A DNA stretch of 11,352 nucleotides from Alphaproteobacteria bacterium (GTDB lineage: Bacteria > Pseudomonadota > Alphaproteobacteria > Puniceispirillales > Puniceispirillaceae). Positions within the stretch are counted from its first letter, which is position 1; each line of letters begins with the position of its first letter. The stretch lies in the NCBI GenBank assembly GCA_009936885.1, contig JAACDT010000049.1:1-11352 (forward strand). The letters run 5' to 3'. The translations under genes were made by a program, and so were the position numbers. The notes beneath the pieces were generated by a model. It had not been told where the DNA came from. It saw only the letters and a program-made list of their open reading frames with translations, and ran no database searches. Below, in pieces: positions 1 through 6,650 of the stretch.

Positions 1-535
1 TGGCACGAAGAAGCTCAACATATCCTAAAACAGACACTAAAGCGCTATCCTTTAAAACACCTAATGCGACCCCTACCCATGATGGAAAAATAGCGCGGAC
101 ACCTATGGGAAATACAACATAGAATAAATCCTGCCAATAATTCATGCCAAGAGAGCGTGATGCTCGTCTCATTGGCATACCAACAGATGCAATGCCCCCC
201 CTTACCACATTTGCTACAAGAGCAGCAGTATACAAAGTTAATATCACAAGGCCAGACTGAAATGCATCTAGGTCGAACCCGATAATCGGAGCAAAAACAT
301 AAAATAGAACAAGTTGGATTATAAGTGGTACTGAACGGACTACGTCTAAAATAGGTGCAACCACTATAATGGCAAGAAAACGCCCCTCATACAGCATCCA
401 TCCAAAAAGACTACCCAGTAATGTTCCAATAGAAATTGAAATTATGGATATTAAGAGCGTCCGCCATGCAGCTTCAGCCATAAAAAATACATCATTTAGG
501 GCAAAACTACTGAAGAAACTAATTTGGCTTTCCAT
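1..535 (-). CDS. Polar amino acid ABC transporter permease (partial, C-terminus beyond window)
   Basis: Inner-membrane permease subunit of a polar amino acid importer (HisM/GlnP type). The frame opens with ATG at 535 and runs without a stop through the left window edge, giving 178 residues of a protein that is usually about 220-270. Hydrophobic segments follow a short N-terminus, and the conserved cytoplasmic loop that docks the ATPase is present as RASRSLGMNYWQDLFYVVFP, closely resembling the same loop in the neighbouring permease. An AGAGG-like ribosome site lies about 7 bases before the ATG, and only 13 bases separate it from the upstream permease stop, so the two are co-transcribed and probably form a heterodimer. 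The ATPase gene is expected just outside the window. Family assignment is firm; the substrate is not readable from this subunit. Confidence 0.9.
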   Translation of the reverse strand, partial: MESQISFFSSFALNDVFFMAEAAWRTLLISIISISIGTLLGSLFGWMLYEGRFLAIIVVAPILDVVRSVPLIIQLVLFYVFAPIIGFDLDAFQSGLVILTLYTAALVANVVRGGIASVGMPMRRASRSLGMNYWQDLFYVVFPIGVRAIFPSWVGVALGVLKDSALVSVLGYVELLRA

Positions 536-548
536 CAAAGACCTCTTA

Positions 549-1211
549 TTAATACCGAAATAATCGGGTGGCCAGAAGTCTTGATATGAATAAAATCAGC
601 TTGACCATAAAATAATAGATGATGGCTGCTGCTGCGAAATATTCAAAAATTCTATAGGTCTTACTGGCAAAAAATTGGGTTTCTCCCGATAATTCGCGAA
701 AGCCAACTAACATACCAAGCGATGACATAAGCACGGCCCAAACAAACTGGTTAGTCATAGGATAATACACTATTCTCAGTACTTGTGGCACCAAAATGCG
801 GGTATAGGTTTGCCAAAAATTCATACCCAGACTTCTTGCTGCTTTCATTTGTGTATCTGGAACAGCGTTAAAGCCTCCTCTGAAATTTTCTGCAAGATAC
901 CCCGCATTATTAAAGCTTAGTCCAGCTAGCACAATGAAAAACGGAGTTAAATGAATACCTAATGCACCAAGCCCAAATCCAAAGAAAAACAATTGAAATA
1001 AGGCGGGAGTATTTCTAGCAAGTTCTATCCAGCTAGTTGCAAACCAATAGAGCGGTCCGTTTGATTTTAACCTAATGACAGATAAAAAGAGCCCGATTAC
1101 AATACCTATTGCCATTGATAATACAGCGACTTGTAATGTGACAAGGCTAGCCTCCAGCAAGTCAGGCAAGCTTTTAAGCACTGGACGCCAGTGAAAATTA
1201 TAATCAAACAT
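549..1211 (-). CDS. Polar amino acid ABC transporter permease
   Basis: Second inner-membrane permease of the same importer, 220 residues from the ATG at 1211. The mature N-terminus reads MFDYNFHWRPVLKSLPDLLE, typical of the family, followed by TM segments and the ATPase-docking loop KAARSLGMNFWQTYTRILVP. The frame also extends 9 codons upstream to a GTG at 1238, but that GTG lies inside one arm of a strong hairpin and the extra residues do not look like the family, so the ATG is preferred even though its ribosome site is weak. It lies 69 bases downstream of the binding-protein gene and 13 bases upstream of the partner permease, in the order binding protein, permease, permease. Family confidence is high; imported amino acid unknown, with imino acids plausible from the neighbouring aconitase X. 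Confidence 0.9.
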   Translation of the reverse strand: MFDYNFHWRPVLKSLPDLLEASLVTLQVAVLSMAIGIVIGLFLSVIRLKSNGPLYWFATSWIELARNTPALFQLFFFGFGLGALGIHLTPFFIVLAGLSFNNAGYLAENFRGGFNAVPDTQMKAARSLGMNFWQTYTRILVPQVLRIVYYPMTNQFVWAVLMSSLGMLVGFRELSGETQFFASKTYRIFEYFAAAAIIYYFMVKLILFISRLLATRLFRY

Positions 1212-1228
1212 TAGGTTAAATCCGGCAA

Positions 1229-1261
1229 GCCCCCTCACTAGATATAATCAAGAGAGGGGGC
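1229..1261 (-). promoter_or_regulatory. Intercistronic hairpin after the binding-protein gene
   Basis: A perfect 8-bp GC-rich stem (GCCCCCTC at 1229-1236 with GAGGGGGC at 1254-1261) encloses a 17-base loop, between the binding-protein stop and the permease start. There is no T-run after it on the minus strand, so it is not a classic terminator. Hairpins at this place in ABC operons are known to protect the 3' end of the binding-protein message and lower permease expression; that role here is inferred. Confidence 0.55.
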
Positions 1262-1280
1262 ATTAAATTATATTATAAAA

Positions 1281-2081
1281 TTAATACATTACACCAGGAA
1301 TTCTAAGTTCTGGTGCATCACCACCAACATATTTACCCCATAACTCCTGGTAACGCCCAGACCTAACTTGATGCGTTACGAACAAGTTCAAGTAATTTAG
1401 CCAGCTGATATCTTTTCTCTTACCAACCACAGATGTATAATCGGTCGTCCATGGCATACGCGGACCAGCATCAATATTATCATATTGATCCGTAATAGGT
1501 TTTACAGCTGTGTTAGTTGTGATACCAAGATCTGCCTTTCCCTGAGCGACTGCCAGAAATACTTCGTTTTCGGACTGGTAACCCTGGTAAAGATTTTCCT
1601 CGCCCCATTCTTTAGCGATTTTAAGCCATTCTTGTTCTGGCACAGTACCAACAGCAGCGGCAACTCGCTTGCCACGGATATCTTCGAATGTTTTGATACC
1701 ACTATTTGAGTTTACAACACCTTGGGCATAATAAATTGCATATGGAATTGAAAATCCGACAGTCTTTGCGCGCGACAAGCTGTCCGAGGTTGCACCAAAA
1801 ACTACATCTGCGCGACCTGTCACGATCACTGGTAAACGCTCCGACCAAGTCAAAGACAAAATCTCAACATCAACTTCGAGAGCTGCAGCAAGGTCATTGC
1901 AATATTCAACGTCAAAGCCTGCAGGCTCATTATTGGCGTCAAAGTATCCGATTGGCGGAAAATCCAGAACAACACCACATTTGAGCGTACCAGCATCAAT
2001 TACATCATCTAACGTATCTGCAGCCACTGGAGCAGCCAACAGCAAAGATGCAAGTGAGATTCCTATAATTCTACTTAGCAT
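1281..2081 (-). CDS. Periplasmic amino acid-binding protein (solute-binding family 3)
   Basis: Substrate-binding protein that captures an amino acid in the periplasm and delivers it to the permease pair encoded downstream. It has 266 residues. The N-terminus is a Sec signal peptide (MLSRIIGISLASLLLAAPVA, cleavage near residue 20-21), followed by the family 3 opening GTLKCGVVLDFPPIGYFD, the GFDVEYCNDLAAAL segment of lobe 1, and the usual FGATSDSLSRAKTVGFS region. Length and layout are standard. The start is well supported: AGGAG at 2092-2088 sits 6 bases before the ATG. It is the first gene of a leftward operon and is transcribed away from the aconitase X gene. A palindrome about 40 bases upstream may be its operator. 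Substrate cannot be fixed from sequence; hydroxyproline or a related compound is an inference from the neighbour. Confidence 0.93.
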   Translation of the reverse strand: MLSRIIGISLASLLLAAPVAADTLDDVIDAGTLKCGVVLDFPPIGYFDANNEPAGFDVEYCNDLAAALEVDVEILSLTWSERLPVIVTGRADVVFGATSDSLSRAKTVGFSIPYAIYYAQGVVNSNSGIKTFEDIRGKRVAAAVGTVPEQEWLKIAKEWGEENLYQGYQSENEVFLAVAQGKADLGITTNTAVKPITDQYDNIDAGPRMPWTTDYTSVVGKRKDISWLNYLNLFVTHQVRSGRYQELWGKYVGGDAPELRIPGVMY

Positions 2082-2117
2082 TTTTATCTCCTATAAATTT
2101 AACAAGTTTTAAGATTA

Positions 2118-2134
2118 AAAATGTCACACATTTT
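2118..2134. promoter_or_regulatory. 17-bp palindrome, candidate operator
   Basis: Perfect inverted repeat AAAATGT-CAC-ACATTTT, 37 bases upstream of the binding-protein start and within the divergent intergenic region. The centre has the GT-N3-AC arrangement seen in many GntR-family operators. No regulator gene is present in the window, so the assignment of a regulator is inference. A clear sigma-70 promoter for the leftward operon was not found beside it. Confidence 0.45.
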
Positions 2135-2281
2135 AGTTTTTATGCAAGCAGAGATTAAATCAAGGGAACTAAACCAGATAATTCATGCTAAATTTCTATA
2201 AAAGCAACTACAACTAGATAGTTTGTTGTTTTCGGCAATCTTCGATTCTCTCCGTTCTTCATCGTTTCTATTAGCTTGTGT

Positions 2282-2310
2282 TTGATTAAAATTATCGCCA
2301 TATTTGTTAT
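2282..2310 (+). promoter_or_regulatory. Possible sigma-70-like promoter for aconitase X
   Basis: TTGATT (2282-2287) and TGTTAT (2305-2310) are spaced 17 bases apart, each matching the -35 or -10 consensus at four of six positions. Transcription would start near 2317, giving a leader of about 77 bases. In an AT-rich stretch such matches arise by chance, so support is modest. Confidence 0.3.
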
Positions 2311-2316
2311 CAATTT

Positions 2317-2344
2317 AATGACATTTAAATTTTGAATTGTCATT
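2317..2344. repeat. Inverted repeat AATGACA / TGTCATT in aconitase X leader
   Basis: Two 7-bp arms (2317-2323 and 2338-2344) flank 14 bases. The TGTCA/TGACA half-site also occurs in the palindrome at 2118-2134 (ATGTCA at 2121-2126). The repeat sits just downstream of the possible promoter and could be an operator for the rightward gene. It overlaps a TTG codon at 2337 that would otherwise lengthen the aconitase X frame by 19 residues. Confidence 0.35.
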
Positions 2345-2393
2345 CAACACAAAAAAGAAATGTTTTGTTTCTAGCATCCAAGACGAAAGTCAA

Positions 2394-4106
2394 ATGAATT
2401 CATATCCCCCCGATACAGAAGCGGCAGGCCGCATGCTCACTATAGGAGATGTTACTGGAGAAATTTTAGTATGCTCTGAAGGATTAAGCTTTTGGGGCGG
2501 CGTAGACCCTGATACAGGCATGATTATTGATATCCATCACCCTTGTTATCAGAAGATAATATCTGGGAAAATATTGATGATGCCCTCTTCCAGAGGCTCT
2601 TGCAGTGGTAGCGGGGTTTTACTAGAATTATCATTTAAAAATATCGCACCCGCTGCTATAATATTCTGTGAAAATGAGGAAATACTAAGTCTTGGAGCTC
2701 TAGTTTCTGAACATATCTTTAATAGACCCCTCCCTGTAGCTAGGTTAACAAAAAAGCATTATAACACCCTTTCTAATGCCAAATCGGCGCGCATTCAGGG
2801 TAGTAAAATAATCACAGAAAGCGATACCTATGAGCTCAACATTATCAAACCGACTGGTCTAAGCCTAACAGACACAGACCAAGAATATTTAAAGGGAAAA
2901 TATGGCTCTGCTGCCAAGATAGGTATGCAGATTATTTGCCTGATGGCTGCGGCTAATGATACAACTACACTTATAGACATACAAAAAGGCCATATAGATG
3001 GGTGCATTCTAGCCCATTCGGCAAATTTAATTTTTGCTGAGAAGATGGTTGAACTTGGTGCACAGGTCAGAGTACCGACAACTATAAATGCTATTTCTGT
3101 AGATCGCGAAAACTGGCTATCTCAAAAAATACCTGAAGATTTTGGAAATCAAGCAAGCAGGCTCGCAGACGCCTATGTCAAGATGGGAGCCAAGCCTGTA
3201 TTTACCTGCGCGCCATATCTATTAGAAGAAAGGCCAGAGTTCGGCGAAATCATCGGATGGTCTGAGTCAAACGCAGTGATTTATGCTAACAGCATCTTAG
3301 GTGCAAGAACCTTAAAGCATCCAGACTATCTTGATTTGTTTATTGCTATGACTGGGAGAGCACCAGAATCTGGCGTCTACAAAGACGATGGCAGAATCGC
3401 CCAAACAATTATATCAGTGGAGATTTTTGATATAGAACCCGATGATGTTTTTTGGCCTATAATTGGCTGGCTTGCTGGGAAGACCTCTCCTAATCAGATT
3501 CCAATTATAAAAGGTCTAGAAAATCTCAATCCAGAGCCAGATGATTTAAAGTCACTTTGTGCAGCTTTTGGTACGACTTCTGGTGCTCCAATGCTTCATA
3601 TATCAGGGCAAACACCGGAAGCGAACCTGCCTGTAGCACCAGAGGCTACAATGCACATCATCAATATTGAGAGCCTCACTCTAGCTTGGCAGGAACTCAA
3701 CCAGGCTGAAACAGCTATTGACCTTGTTGCAATTGGAAGCCCGCACGCCTCTTTCGAGGAGGTGAAAAAAATTAACAGCTATTTCTCAAACAGAAAATGT
3801 CATTCTAATACTAACATGATTATTACAGTGGGAAGACAGACGCTTGCCCTTCTTAAGCAAGCGAAAATTTATCACACATTAATTCAATCTGGTGTGCAAG
3901 TGATAGCAGATATCTGCTGGTGTTCAATAACTGAACCCGTTTTGCCTCCGCAAGCGCACAATATCATTACAAATTCAGGGAAGTATGCTCATTATGCATA
4001 TGGGCTTTCAGGAAGGCATGCACGATTAGCAAGTCTTCGCGATTGTGTTGAGGCAGCTGTCAGCGGGATAGCGCCAAACACGCCTCCGAGCTGGCTAGAA
4101 AAATAA
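2394..4106 (+). CDS. Aconitase X, single-chain; probable cis-3-hydroxy-L-proline dehydratase
   Basis: Cytoplasmic iron-sulfur hydro-lyase of the aconitase X family, 570 residues from ATG 2394. Residues about 10-135 are the DUF126 swivel domain (GLSFWGGVDPDTG, then PSSRGSCSGSG at 64-74). Residues about 155-560 are the DUF521 catalytic domain, with VFTCAPY (269-275), GEIIGWSESNAVIYANS and LGART, GSPHAS (448-453), DICWCS (506-511) and TNSGKYAHYAYGLSGR (526-541). Cys272 and Cys508/Cys510 are candidate cluster ligands. Bacterial fused members are characterised as cis-3-hydroxy-L-proline dehydratases; archaeal two-subunit members act on mevalonate 5-phosphate. The divergent amino acid importer favours the first. 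The frame extends upstream to TTG 2337, but the family homology begins after the ATG; neither start has a good ribosome site, so the start is the weakest point. Confidence 0.88.
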   Translation: MNSYPPDTEAAGRMLTIGDVTGEILVCSEGLSFWGGVDPDTGMIIDIHHPCYQKIISGKILMMPSSRGSCSGSGVLLELSFKNIAPAAIIFCENEEILSLGALVSEHIFNRPLPVARLTKKHYNTLSNAKSARIQGSKIITESDTYELNIIKPTGLSLTDTDQEYLKGKYGSAAKIGMQIICLMAAANDTTTLIDIQKGHIDGCILAHSANLIFAEKMVELGAQVRVPTTINAISVDRENWLSQKIPEDFGNQASRLADAYVKMGAKPVFTCAPYLLEERPEFGEIIGWSESNAVIYANSILGARTLKHPDYLDLFIAMTGRAPESGVYKDDGRIAQTIISVEIFDIEPDDVFWPIIGWLAGKTSPNQIPIIKGLENLNPEPDDLKSLCAAFGTTSGAPMLHISGQTPEANLPVAPEATMHIINIESLTLAWQELNQAETAIDLVAIGSPHASFEEVKKINSYFSNRKCHSNTNMIITVGRQTLALLKQAKIYHTLIQSGVQVIADICWCSITEPVLPPQAHNIITNSGKYAHYAYGLSGRHARLASLRDCVEAAVSGIAPNTPPSWLEK

Positions 4107-4156
4107 CGATGTTACTAACTAAAAAAAGGTTGGAAAATTAACTATCTGTGTAACGC

Positions 4157-4720
4157 TTAGAACGCCTCTCTTAAAGTCCGTGCAGCCTCTGTAAGTAAAA
4201 TTAAATCAACACCAACGGCGGTAAACTTGATTCCTTGTTCTATGTACATGTTTGCGCTAGGCAAATTTAAGGCAAGAATACCAGAGGGAACATTAAGTCC
4301 ATTAAGTAGGTTCAGCGCTTCTTTAATCACAGCCAGAACCTCTGGATGTTCTAGCTGACCTGGATACCCCATGCTGGAGCTCAAATCCCCAGGTCCAATA
4401 AACACACCGTCCACCCCTTTTGTAGTTGCAATCTGCTCTAACTCTTGAATAGCTGAAATTGATTCGACTTGAACAAGCAGACAAATCTCATCTCTTGCAT
4501 TTTGAAAATAATTTTCAACCCAGCCATAACGAGTTGCGCGCGTGCTTCCTGCAATTCCTCTAATACCCTCAGGCCCATAAGATACTGATTTTACGGCTTC
4601 ACGAGCTTCCTTTGCTATCTGAACATACGGCAATAATAATGTTAACGCCCCCATATCCAAGATCCTTTTTAAAAAAATGGGATCGTTTGCTACAGGTCGA
4701 ACAACCGCGACTACAAGATT
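4157..4720 (-). pseudogene. HpcH/HpaI-type 2-oxo acid aldolase remnant, N-terminus lost
   Basis: Remnant of a metal-dependent class II aldolase of the HpcH/HpaI family (full length about 255-260 residues). Homology is readable from about 4720: VVAVVRPVANDP, FLKRILDMGALTLLLPYVQ, then IRGIAGSTRATRYG, the metal-ligand Glu in LLVQVESISA, and GVDGVFIGPGDLSSSMGYPG with the second metal-ligand Asp, to a normal C-terminus. Compared with E. coli HpaI, the first 60 or so residues are gone, including the active-site Asp/His pair (positions 42 and 45 there), so aldol cleavage should be lost. The frame meets a stop at 4735-4733 just upstream. The longest frame with a start codon begins at a TTG at 4660, inside the conserved domain, and has no convincing ribosome site. 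Its 3' end converges on aconitase X. Confidence 0.82.
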
Positions 4721-5093
4721 GGTTGGACAGCTTCATTATTTGCAGCTCTTCTTGTCAGCAGTATTGACACCCTATTGGCAATTTTTCCAGAAATCTGGAT
4801 TGATCTTTTTACAAATGAAGCAGGCGTTCAACTAGCGGCAACAACCTACCTTAGAATTGTAGGGCCATTTTATTTCCTATTTGGCTTGGCATTGTGTCTT
4901 TATTTTGCATCCCAAGGTGCAGGGCGTATATTATGGCCAGTTTTTGGGGTGGTGCTTTGTCATTATATTATGCGGCGGGCTCTTACTGGTAAGATATAAT
5001 TTCATGGAACTTGATTATTTTTACTATTTAATTGCAGCAAGTTTTATAGCGCAAGCCATCACATCTGCATCATCTTTTTATTTCGGTGCATAG
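4721..5093 (+). pseudogene. MATE-family efflux protein remnant, C-terminal quarter, frameshifted
   Basis: Remnant of a MATE (NorM/DinF-like) multidrug/Na+ antiporter, normally about 450 residues with 12 membrane segments. The first recognisable residues are GWTASLFAALLVSS at about 4721, then FPEIWIDLFT, YLRIVGPFYFLFGLAL and LYFASQGAGRILWPV, all typical of the last third of the family. Homology then moves to the next frame (CGGLLLVRYNFMELDYFYYL to a stop at 5091-5093), so a one-base gain or two-base loss lies around 4950-4970. In the first frame the protein would end early at 4999. Both the missing 5' three-quarters and the frameshift show that it is non-functional. It runs tail to tail with the cupin gene and head to head with the aldolase remnant. 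Confidence 0.8.
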
Positions 5094-5128
5094 AAAAAGG
5101 AGCGATAAAGCTAGGAATTAAAAGTAAG

Positions 5129-5467
5129 TTAGCGCCCGTAAATATCCTCATAACGTTTGATATCATCCTCTCCAAGATAATCTCCTAATTGCACCTCAAT
5201 TAACGACATCGGCTCTTTTTCCTCGTTCTCCAGTCGGTGTTTGCTTCCAAGCGGAATATAGGCGGATTTTCCAGCCTCCAATCGTTGCAAAGTATCGTTA
5301 ATAGTAATCTTTGCTGTGCCAGATACAACAACCCAATGCTCTGAGCGATGCTCATGTGATTGGAGTGATAATCGTCCGCCAGGCTCAACAGTGATTCTTT
5401 TTACCTTATATCCAATATCCTCCAAAATAACTTCATAACGGCCCCATGGGCGCTCACCGATTTCCAT
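5129..5467 (-). CDS. Phosphomannose isomerase type II-like cupin, stand-alone
   Basis: Small cytoplasmic cupin of 112 residues matching the C-terminal isomerase domain of bifunctional type II mannose-6-phosphate isomerase/GDP-mannose pyrophosphorylase proteins (ManC/AlgA). Seen: RPWGRYEV at the start, RITVEPGGRLSLQSHEHRSE, HWVVVSGTA, YIPLGSKHRLEN and the ending YLGEDDIKRYEDIYGR. Metal-ligand candidates are His38, His40, Glu43 and His77. The nucleotidyltransferase domain is absent, and nothing suggests truncation. The start is the ATG at 5467, because GGAG (5477-5474) sits 6 bases upstream; an in-frame TTG at 5479 would lie within that ribosome site. It follows the ATPase gene by 114 bases on the same strand, so it may belong to the solute operon and convert mannose-6-phosphate to fructose-6-phosphate. 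It could instead act on another sugar phosphate. Confidence 0.85.
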   Translation of the reverse strand: MEIGERPWGRYEVILEDIGYKVKRITVEPGGRLSLQSHEHRSEHWVVVSGTAKITINDTLQRLEAGKSAYIPLGSKHRLENEEKEPMSLIEVQLGDYLGEDDIKRYEDIYGR

Positions 5468-5471
5468 TATT

Positions 5472-5477
5472 CTCTCC
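5472..5477 (-). promoter_or_regulatory. Ribosome binding site deciding the cupin start
   Basis: GGAGAG read on the minus strand, with GGAG six bases before ATG 5467. It rules out the longer frame that begins at TTG 5479. Confidence 0.7.
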
Positions 5478-5581
5478 AAAATTTAATTGCTCGTTAAGAT
5501 GCTAATTATTGTCTAACATTTATGTTTATTTAGGAAAGCCATAAACTCCTTTGATACACATAGAATGCTGGATTATAGTAA

Positions 5582-6643
5582 TTATGGCTCGATCCTAAGC
5601 CCACTATCAGCGAAAAAATGTAAATTAGACTGATCGAAACTCAAACCAACTTCAATACCAATTTCCATCTCTGTTGTTGGGTCAATCCTTACCGTTATCA
5701 GGAGTGCATCTCCGCAATCTACATAGGCAAATTGCTCTGAGCCTAAATATTCACAAAGAACCAGTTTTCCTATCAAGTCTGCTTTATCTAGCTCAGTAAA
5801 AATAATTGTCTCGGGTCTAGCCCCCATTTTAAAGGTCTGTTTACCAGGGCTTTTTATGTTTGTTTTTTTCCCGCTTCCAAGCTGAAGAGTAATATTGCCA
5901 TCCTCGCTAAAGCAAGGGATCATATTCATTTTAGGACTACCAATAAATTCAGCAACAAACGCACTATTCGGCTTATTATATAGCACCCTTGGAGAGCCCG
6001 CCTGAACTATCTGTCCCTTATTTAATACAACTATTCTATCTGCAAGTGTCATGGCTTCAATCTGATCATGTGTTACGTAGATAGTTGTAATGCCTAATTT
6101 TTTATGTAGGTGGGAAATTTCAAGTCGCATATTCACCCGAAGCGCGGCATCCAAATTTGATAAGGGTTCATCAAATAAAAACCCTTTTGGCTCCCTAATA
6201 ATTGCCCTTCCGATTGCAACACGCTGTCTTTGTCCGCCCGACAACTGCTTTGGGAGTCTGTCTAGCAAGGCATTTAATTCGAGAATTTTAGCTGTCTCGT
6301 CAACTTTCTCATCAATAAGCTTTTTCTCCAGCCCCGCTGTTTTTAGAGCAAATCCAATATTTTCTCGAACATTCATATGCGGGTATAAGGCATAAGATTG
6401 AAAAACCATTGCAAGGCTTCTCTCTGACGGAAGATTTGCAGTCACATCCTGCGAATCAATTAGCACGCTTCCAGAGCTTGCCTCTTCTAAGCCCGCAATA
6501 ATGCGAAGCAAAGTTGATTTTCCGCAACCAGAGGGGCCGACAAATACAACAAATTCGCCCTTTTCGATTAGTAAATCCACCCCATCAATTACGTGGGCTG
6601 TATCAAACCATTTATGAATTTGCTTAAGTTCTATAGAGGCCAT
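5582..6643 (-). CDS. Carbohydrate ABC transporter ATP-binding protein (MalK/UgpC type)
   Basis: Cytoplasmic ATPase that powers the sugar-type importer encoded upstream; 353 residues, normal for the family. All motor motifs are intact: Walker A GPSGCGKST (36-44), Q-loop Gln81 in MVFQSYALYPHM, signature LSGGQ (133-137), Walker B GFLFDEP (153-159) with Glu158, D-loop NLD, and the switch His190 in YVTHDQ. After FVAEFIGSPKMN (about 230-240) comes a C-terminal TOBE-type regulatory region that is less conserved. It starts 7 bases after the hydrolase stop, with only a distant AGGG as ribosome site, suggesting translational coupling. The hydrolase gene lies between the permeases and this ATPase, tying the transporter to glycosylglycerate use. 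Confidence 0.95.
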   Translation of the reverse strand: MASIELKQIHKWFDTAHVIDGVDLLIEKGEFVVFVGPSGCGKSTLLRIIAGLEEASSGSVLIDSQDVTANLPSERSLAMVFQSYALYPHMNVRENIGFALKTAGLEKKLIDEKVDETAKILELNALLDRLPKQLSGGQRQRVAIGRAIIREPKGFLFDEPLSNLDAALRVNMRLEISHLHKKLGITTIYVTHDQIEAMTLADRIVVLNKGQIVQAGSPRVLYNKPNSAFVAEFIGSPKMNMIPCFSEDGNITLQLGSGKKTNIKSPGKQTFKMGARPETIIFTELDKADLIGKLVLCEYLGSEQFAYVDCGDALLITVRIDPTTEMEIGIEVGLSFDQSNLHFFADSGLRIEP

Positions 6644-6650
6644 ACTGCTA

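Noticed and set aside
1212..1238. Upstream GTG start that would lengthen the 549..1211 permease by nine residues.
   Set aside because: It lies within the stem of the 1229-1261 hairpin, lacks a ribosome site, and the additional residues are not family-like.
2337..2393. Upstream TTG start that would add 19 residues to aconitase X.
   Set aside because: It overlaps an inverted repeat, has no ribosome site, and family homology begins only after the ATG at 2394. It is not fully excluded because the ATG also lacks a good ribosome site.
4107..4156. A bidirectional terminator between the convergent aconitase X gene and the aldolase remnant.
   Set aside because: Only a weak GTTAC/GTAAC pairing and an A-run are visible; no stable stem with a T-tract was found.
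4157..4660. A genuine short 167-residue aldolase starting from TTG 4660.
   Set aside because: Homology continues about 20 codons upstream of that TTG, and the active-site Asp/His pair is absent, so a truncated gene fits better than a real small enzyme.
5513..5542. Nine-codon open frame on the minus strand with an AAAGGAG sequence just before its ATG, upstream of the cupin gene.
   Set aside because: The gap between ribosome site and ATG is too short (about 3 bases), the peptide has no attenuator-like codon run, and there is no adjacent terminator/antiterminator structure.
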